Assembly: GCF_009498525.1 (NCBI RefSeq)
Contig: NZ_QSNT01000003.1
Span: 1-64,000, forward strand
Reading direction: 5' to 3'
DNA length: 64,000 nucleotides
Source of the DNA: Rhizobium sp. ICMP 5592
GTDB taxonomy: Bacteria > Pseudomonadota > Alphaproteobacteria > Rhizobiales > Rhizobiaceae
The notes beneath the pieces are model-generated. The model did not search any database and was not told the DNA's origin. It saw nothing but the letters and a program-made list of their open reading frames with translations. Position numbers and translations under genes: made by a program. Shown here one piece after another: positions 60,018 through 64,000 of this stretch. Positions within the stretch are counted from its first letter, which is position 1, and the number at the start of each line of letters is the position of its first letter.

Positions 60018-60371
60018 GCTCAAGTTCCTTAGTGTGCTCAAAAATCCCGGCATGTCGCCGGCTTCAACTCTATCCTTTTATCTGCTATCGCTCGACGCGA
60101 GGAGTTTTGGCGCGCCGAGGTTTCACTTTGCCATCGTAAATACCGGTCTCATCCAATTTCACCCCGTATGTCAGGGCGGCGCATCGCTGCCCGGCGTATG
60201 ATCATGTTCATCGGGTGGTGGTCTGAGACCGGTTTGGCATTGTTGACATGCGCCATGCGCAGCCATTGCTGTCTCAGCTCTTCATCCGTCCAAAACATCG
60301 CCACACCGCGCCCGTAAAGGGCTTGTCCTGCCGCCAGCTTGGTGAACTTCCGAACGGAAGACCAAGACGGT
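60018..60371. other. Gap between aat and the DUF1062 gene
   Basis: A 354-nt region with a GC-rich hairpin-like stretch after aat (CCCGGCATGTCGCCGGC) that lacks a T-tract. It contains one weak minus-strand small frame (60149-60298), listed separately, and otherwise nothing I recognise. Confidence 0.45.
60149..60298 (-). CDS. Possible 49-residue small protein
   Basis: A minus-strand frame starting MFWTDEELRQQWLRMAHVNN with an aromatic/His-rich composition (SDHHPMNMIIRRAAMRRPDI) that looks more protein-like than a random frame. The ribosome-binding site is weak (GGTGTGG). It is divergent from the DUF1062 gene. Real status is uncertain and no family is recognised. Confidence 0.3.
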   Translation of the reverse strand: MFWTDEELRQQWLRMAHVNNAKPVSDHHPMNMIIRRAAMRRPDIRGEIG

Positions 60372-60995
60372 ATGTGCACTATTCTCAAGGTCCGATGGAC
60401 CATCAATCCTCGAATTGCCCCTGAGCCGTGGATCGCCTGCAGCGGTTGCGGAGGCCTCAAGCCATTCAGATCCAGCGGCAAGATCAGGCTCAACGCCAAC
60501 GGCAAGAAGCTCGATGCCTGGCTCGTCTACAAATGCTCGGTCTGCGACAAGACATGGAACCGGACGCTCTTCGAGCGCCAGACAGTTCGTGGCCTCGCCC
60601 CAGCCGCTCTGGAGGCGCTGCAAACCAATGACATCCGCTGGATACGGGCGCAGGAATTCGATCTCGACGCGCTGAGGCGCAAGGCTCAGCACATTGAGGA
60701 ATTTACCGATGCCCATGTTCAAAAGGAGGTACTTGGCGAAACGGACGGCTGGACGATGCTGGAGATCGAATTGGTGGTCACGCTTGCCTACAGCGCGCGG
60801 CTGGACCGCCTGCTCGCCTCGGAGCTCGGCCTCTCGCGATCCCGGCTTCAGGCGCTGTATAGAAGCGGGAAACTGCAAATCCATCCGGATCGCGCCGATG
60901 CCATGCGGAGAAGGGTCAAGGATAGCACGCGTATTGTCATCGATCTTGCCGACCAAGCCGATTGGCATTCGGCCGGGCTTGCTGCGAGACTATAA
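60372..60995 (+). CDS. DUF1062 domain protein
   Basis: A 207-residue protein; ATG at 60372 (MCTILKVRWTINPRIAPEPW) is chosen because DUF1062 proteins begin in this way. Two CxxC pairs, C23/C26 (IACSGCGG) and C55/C58 (YKCSVCDKTW), indicate a zinc ribbon, with the GxRLNANGKKLDAWL hairpin between them. The C-terminal half is helical and ends with an RNA-binding-like segment (LGLSRSRLQALYRSGKLQIH), resembling an S4-type motif. Function unknown. Confidence 0.85.
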   Translation: MCTILKVRWTINPRIAPEPWIACSGCGGLKPFRSSGKIRLNANGKKLDAWLVYKCSVCDKTWNRTLFERQTVRGLAPAALEALQTNDIRWIRAQEFDLDALRRKAQHIEEFTDAHVQKEVLGETDGWTMLEIELVVTLAYSARLDRLLASELGLSRSRLQALYRSGKLQIHPDRADAMRRRVKDSTRIVIDLADQADWHSAGLAARL

Positions 60996-61062
60996 CTGAC
61001 GAAATAACCCGCAGAAGGTCACTTCTGCGGGCCAATCTCACGGCACTATCAAGGGAAACACT

Positions 61063-61503
61063 TTATTTGGTGCCAGCCGAGTCCGGCGGCGGGATGTCGG
61101 ACTTCTGCTTACACTCTTTCAGCCAGACGTCATAGATCGGATGTTCCACAGCGTTGAGGCCGGGGCTGTCGGCGAACATCCAGCCGGTGAAGATGCGGCG
61201 GATGCGGCGGTCTAGGGTGATCTCGTCCACTTCGACGAAGCCATCGACCTTCTGCTGTTCGGTATCATCACGCGAATAGCAAGCCTTCGGCGTCACCTGC
61301 AAAGCGCCGAACTGAACGGTCTCGTTGACATAGACATCGAAGGTGGTGATGCGGCCGGTAATCTTGTCGAGGCCGGAGAAAACGGCGACGGGATTGGAAA
61401 TGCGGGCGGCATCGGCCGCCGGTGGCAACAGGGTTCCCGCGGCAAGGGCAAGAACTGCTGCCGATATCGCACGCAAAGTAGCGCTCCGCGTGAAAAACGT
61501 CAT
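61063..61503 (-). CDS. DUF2155 secreted protein
   Basis: A 146-residue exported protein. ATG at 61503 gives a signal peptide (MTFFTRSATLRAISAAVLAL, cleavage near ADA-ARI). The mature domain contains VFSGLDKITGRITTFDVYVN, ETVQFGALQVTPKACYSRDD and RRIFTGWMFADSPGLNAVEH-PIYDVWL, the signature of DUF2155. Two Cys could form a disulphide. It is an alphaproteobacterial periplasmic family of unknown role, usually beside the NDUFA12-like gene and aat, as here. Confidence 0.92.
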   Translation of the reverse strand: MTFFTRSATLRAISAAVLALAAGTLLPPAADAARISNPVAVFSGLDKITGRITTFDVYVNETVQFGALQVTPKACYSRDDTEQQKVDGFVEVDEITLDRRIRRIFTGWMFADSPGLNAVEHPIYDVWLKECKQKSDIPPPDSAGTK

Positions 61504-61607
61504 ATCCGCCAATCTCCGCTTGGTCTCGGTCAAAGCGCCGAGCACGAGCCGGCATGTTCTGCGCCTATAGGCCAAATGTGGCCAAAGGACGAGCCGGGTC
61601 TCTATGC

Positions 61608-62006
61608 TCAGTTGCCCGGCGTCCAGGCGTCATAGTCGCCGGTAACGCGCGGACGTTCGCCGGCAACGGCGAGCGAGCCCGGCGGACGATAGGCCTGCGG
61701 CGAGCCGGTCGGATTGGCGCGATGCGAAATCTGCCATTCCTTGGCGACGTAATTGTCCTTGGTCGGCGGAATATCGGTGCGGTGATGCATCCAGCCGTGC
61801 CAGCCCGGAGGAATGGCGGAAGCCTCCGCATAACCCTTGTAGATCACCCAGCGCTTCGGAAGACCGTAGGACGACATGCCGCCCTCGTAATAGACATTGC
61901 CCAATTCATCCTCGCCGACGCGCTTGCCGAACCGCCAGGTCGCGAACCGCGTCCCCATCGTTTGACCATTCCACCAGGTGAAGGTTTGCAGGATGAAATT
62001 CCACAT
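61608..62006 (-). CDS. NDUFA12-family complex I accessory protein
   Basis: A 132-residue protein starting MWNFILQTFTWWNGQTMGTR. FTWWNGQTMGTRFATWRFGK, GNVYYEGGMSSYGLPKRWVI and PPGWHGWMHHRTDIPPTKDN are conserved signatures of NDUFA12 (B17.2), an accessory subunit shared by mitochondrial and alphaproteobacterial NADH:ubiquinone oxidoreductase. It would sit on the matrix/cytoplasmic arm of complex I. It is transcribed toward the DUF2155 gene with a 104-bp gap and probably forms an operon with it. Confidence 0.93.
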   Translation of the reverse strand: MWNFILQTFTWWNGQTMGTRFATWRFGKRVGEDELGNVYYEGGMSSYGLPKRWVIYKGYAEASAIPPGWHGWMHHRTDIPPTKDNYVAKEWQISHRANPTGSPQAYRPPGSLAVAGERPRVTGDYDAWTPGN

Positions 62007-62111
62007 GTCTTTTCCTCGATACCCACAGTGGGGCGAGCAATACCAGAAATCGATAGTTTGCTTATGCCGCCACTGTGCCGGCTTGTCCAGTGATTCCAGC
62101 GGGAAAAGCGG

Positions 62112-62579
62112 TCATTTCAAAGCCATCTTGAAGCCGAGATGGCTCGGCTTGAAACCCAGTCTCTCATAGAAACGATGGGCATCCTTGCGCAGGGCGTTCG
62201 ATGTCAGCTGCACCAGCCGCACACCGCGACTTTTTGCCTCGCCGATGCAGAAGTTGATCATCGCGGCGCCGATCCCCTGCCCGCGCAGATCGCCCCGCGT
62301 CTGCACGGCTTCGATGATCATCGCGGAGGAGCCGCGACCAGTCAGCGATGTCGTGATCATCGTCTGGAACGTGCCGACGACATCGCCGGCCAGTTCGGCG
62401 GCGTAAAGCGTCTGGTCGGACGAGGCCTTAATCGTGCGGAAAGCCCGGAGGTAATCGTCATAGGCGGATGGATCGGTGGTATCGCCGTGGCCGCCGACAG
62501 CATCGGCGGCGAAGAACGCGATCAAGGCGGGAAGGTCAGACTCACGAGCTTCGCGAATGATCAGATCGGCATTGTTCAT
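62112..62579 (-). CDS. GNAT family N-acetyltransferase
   Basis: A 155-residue GNAT enzyme starting MNNADLIIREARESDLPALI. The acetyl-CoA loop is TRGDLRGQGIGAAMINFCIG (R-G-Q-G-I-G) and the C-terminal motif is RKDAHRFYERLGFKPSHLGF. Substrate unknown. A GLMMITTSLTGRG-like segment (MITTSLTGRGSSAMIIEAVQ) forms beta-4. It lies next to a second GNAT gene on the same strand with a 19-bp gap. Confidence 0.9.
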   Translation of the reverse strand: MNNADLIIREARESDLPALIAFFAADAVGGHGDTTDPSAYDDYLRAFRTIKASSDQTLYAAELAGDVVGTFQTMITTSLTGRGSSAMIIEAVQTRGDLRGQGIGAAMINFCIGEAKSRGVRLVQLTSNALRKDAHRFYERLGFKPSHLGFKMALK

Positions 62580-62598
62580 GATCGAACTGCCTCAGCTT

Positions 62599-63102
62599 TC
62601 AGTGGTTTTCGAGAGGCTTCTCAAATATCAGCGCCGGAATGCCCGACTGCGCATTGCCGCAGTTTTCGGTGCGGCTGACCTCGACAAAGCCATGCGCCTT
62701 GTAGAAGGCGATCGCCGGCTCGTTCTGAGGATCGACTTCGAGCCGCATGATCTCGGCATCCGGAAAGCAGGTTTCCAGCTCCGCGAAGATGTCGCGGCCA
62801 ATGCCCTGTCGCTGGCAGCTGGGGCTGACATAGAGCATGTGGAGCATGACGGTTTTCGTCAGCTCCGTCGACATGGCGGCATAGCCCATGCCGCCGATGG
62901 TTTTGCCATCGTCCGCAACGAGGAATTCGGAATTCTTTCTGGCCAGCCGCGCCTTTAGGGACGGAAGAGAATGCCAGGAAGCATGCAGCTCGCTGACCTT
63001 CTCTACGCCATAGATACGGTCGTAGGTCGCATGCCAGGTTTCGCGCAGCAGAGCGCGGACCTTCTCCAGATCCTGCTCGCCGGCGGTGCGGACGAAATAC
63101 AC
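62599..63102 (-). CDS. GNAT family N-acetyltransferase
   Basis: A 167-residue GNAT enzyme starting MYFVRTAGEQDLEKVRALLR. It has VEKVSELHASWHSLPSLKAR, MLHMLYVSPSCQRQGIGRDI (acetyl-CoA loop Q-R-Q-G-I-G) and EPAIAFYKAHGFVEVSRTEN. Substrate unknown. Its start is 4 bp from the end of gatB on the same strand, so it is probably in the gatB operon. Confidence 0.9.
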   Translation of the reverse strand: MYFVRTAGEQDLEKVRALLRETWHATYDRIYGVEKVSELHASWHSLPSLKARLARKNSEFLVADDGKTIGGMGYAAMSTELTKTVMLHMLYVSPSCQRQGIGRDIFAELETCFPDAEIMRLEVDPQNEPAIAFYKAHGFVEVSRTENCGNAQSGIPALIFEKPLENH

Positions 63103-63106
63103 CCGA

Positions 63107-64000
63107 TTATTCCTCTTCGATGCCGAGCTTGGCCTTGACGAGGGCCTGCACAGCCTGAGGATTGGCCTTGCCGCCGGTCGACTTCATCACCTGGCCGACA
63201 AACCATCCGGCGAGCGTCGGCTTGGCCTTGACCTTGGCGACCTGATCCGGATTGGCGGCGATGATCTCGTCGACGGCCTTTTCGATGGCACCGGTGTCGG
63301 TGACCTGCTTCATCCCTCGGGCTTCGACGATCTCGGTGGGATCGCCGCCTTCGGTGAGCACGATCTCGAACAGGTCCTTGGCGATCTTGCCGGAAATGGT
63401 TTCAGCCTTGATGAGGTCGATGATCGCGCCGAGCTGGGCGGGCGAAACCGGAGTCTCTTCAATATCTTTGCCGGTTCTGTTCAAGGCGCCCAGCAAGTCG
63501 TTGATGACCCAGTTTGCCGCCATCTTGCCGTCACGGCCAGCTGCAACCGTCTCGAAATAATCGGCAATCGCCTTTTCAGAGACCAGAACGGAGGCGTCGT
63601 AGATCGACAGGCCGAGCTCGCGCACGAAGCGCTCCTTCTTGTCGTCCGGCAGCTCCGGCAGATGCGCCGCAAGCTCCTTGACGAAGGCATCGTCGAATTC
63701 GAGCGGCAGCAGGTCAGGATCGGGGAAGTAGCGATAGTCATGCGCGTCTTCCTTGGAGCGCATGGAGCGGGTCTCGCCCTTGTTCGGGTCGAACAGGCGG
63801 GTTTCCTGATCGATAGAACCGCCATCCTCCAGAATGCCGATCTGGCGACGGGCTTCGTATTCGATCGCCTGACCGATGAAGCGGATGGAGTTGACGTTCT
63901 TGATTTCGCAGCGCGTGCCGAACTCGCCACCGGGACGGCGCACGGAAACGTTGACGTCGGCGCGCATCGAGCCTTCGTCCATGTTGCCGTCGCAGGTGCC
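63107..64000 (-). CDS. gatB: Aspartyl/glutamyl-tRNA(Asn/Gln) amidotransferase subunit B, 3' part
   Basis: The C-terminal ~297 codons of GatB; the gene continues past the right edge. [40 protein letters not shown] and [20 protein letters not shown] are hallmark GatB sequences of the cradle/kinase domain, followed by the helical domain and the YqeY-like tail ([20 protein letters not shown]). GatB activates mischarged Glu-tRNA(Gln) and Asp-tRNA(Asn) with ATP in the GatCAB complex. Confidence 0.95.
   Translation of the reverse strand, partial: GTCDGNMDEGSMRADVNVSVRRPGGEFGTRCEIKNVNSIRFIGQAIEYEARRQIGILEDGGSIDQETRLFDPNKGETRSMRSKEDAHDYRYFPDPDLLPLEFDDAFVKELAAHLPELPDDKKERFVRELGLSIYDASVLVSEKAIADYFETVAAGRDGKMAANWVINDLLGALNRTGKDIEETPVSPAQLGAIIDLIKAETISGKIAKDLFEIVLTEGGDPTEIVEARGMKQVTDTGAIEKAVDEIIAANPDQVAKVKAKPTLAGWFVGQVMKSTGGKANPQAVQALVKAKLGIEEE

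Noticed and set aside
58206..60053. 615-residue minus-strand frame opposite accC and aat
   Set aside because: Shadow frame; accC and aat have unmistakable catalytic motifs on the plus strand.

Overview
The window is chromosomal DNA of a Rhizobium-type alphaproteobacterium (family Rhizobiaceae) carrying one apparently complete 39.6-kb prophage. Support for the host comes from gene content and order: a DUF2155 secreted protein next to an NDUFA12-type complex I accessory protein, an amidase / PBP1A / prfB block divergent from an RNase E with a long acidic insert, aroQ-accB-accC-aat, and the palindromic CCTTCGAC...CTCAGGGTGAGG intergenic element common in this group.

Left chromosomal flank (1-4969): the start of tuf (EF-Tu), a DUF3597 protein, tRNA-Gly(TCC), tRNA-Tyr(GTA), an RlmB/TrmH-type rRNA methyltransferase, an AprI/Inh-type inhibitor, a decayed methyltransferase remnant and two small hypothetical genes. 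Right flank (44537-64000): tRNA-Thr(TGT), nadK, prfB with its programmed +1 frameshift, PBP1A, an N-acetylmuramoyl-L-alanine amidase, rne, an aminotransferase, a DsbA-like protein, aroQ, accB, accC, aat, DUF1062, DUF2155, NDUFA12, two GNAT proteins and the 3' part of gatB. On the minus strand tRNA-Thr, tRNA-Tyr, tRNA-Gly and tuf lie in that order, as in the widespread bacterial tRNA-tuf cluster, so the phage has split a conserved tRNA cluster.

Prophage (4970-44582): bounded by perfect 47-bp direct repeats made of the 3' half of tRNA-Thr. The leftward arm (5147-9642, minus) is one tightly coupled string of small genes including the integrase, an ASCH-domain protein and two 38-residue membrane proteins. 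It is followed by a control region with a four-copy tandem array of exact 35-bp period, a CI/S24-type repressor lacking the usual catalytic Ser/Lys, and three identical 11-bp candidate operators. The rightward early arm (10706-19298) has a Cro-like gene, a ParB/Srx-like protein, a DnaA-domain-IV-like protein, a Toprim primase, a phage GapR (DUF2312), Gp49 and a primase/helicase ATPase, closed by a strong terminator. An 11-copy GTAGAC repeat cluster follows, then packaging and virion genes (19910-41196) of T7-like podovirus layout: terminases, portal, scaffold, capsid, two tail tubular proteins, three internal virion proteins (one with a transglycosylase domain), tail-fibre adaptor and beta-helix tailspike. 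Then come an FkbM methyltransferase cargo gene and a lysis cassette (muramidase endolysin, overlapping spanin-like pair, membrane coiled-coil protein). Neither a phage RNA polymerase nor a DNA polymerase is visible, so this is a temperate podovirus combining a T7-like particle with lambda-like control.

The least explained signals are non-coding: the 35-bp tandem array, the GTAGAC cluster before the terminase, and the helically phased GTGAGAC repeats next to attR. Two coding curiosities are an 820-bp stretch open in two frames and a GNAT-like domain embedded in an internal virion protein. All functional calls rest on reading motifs and gene order by eye; no database search was run.
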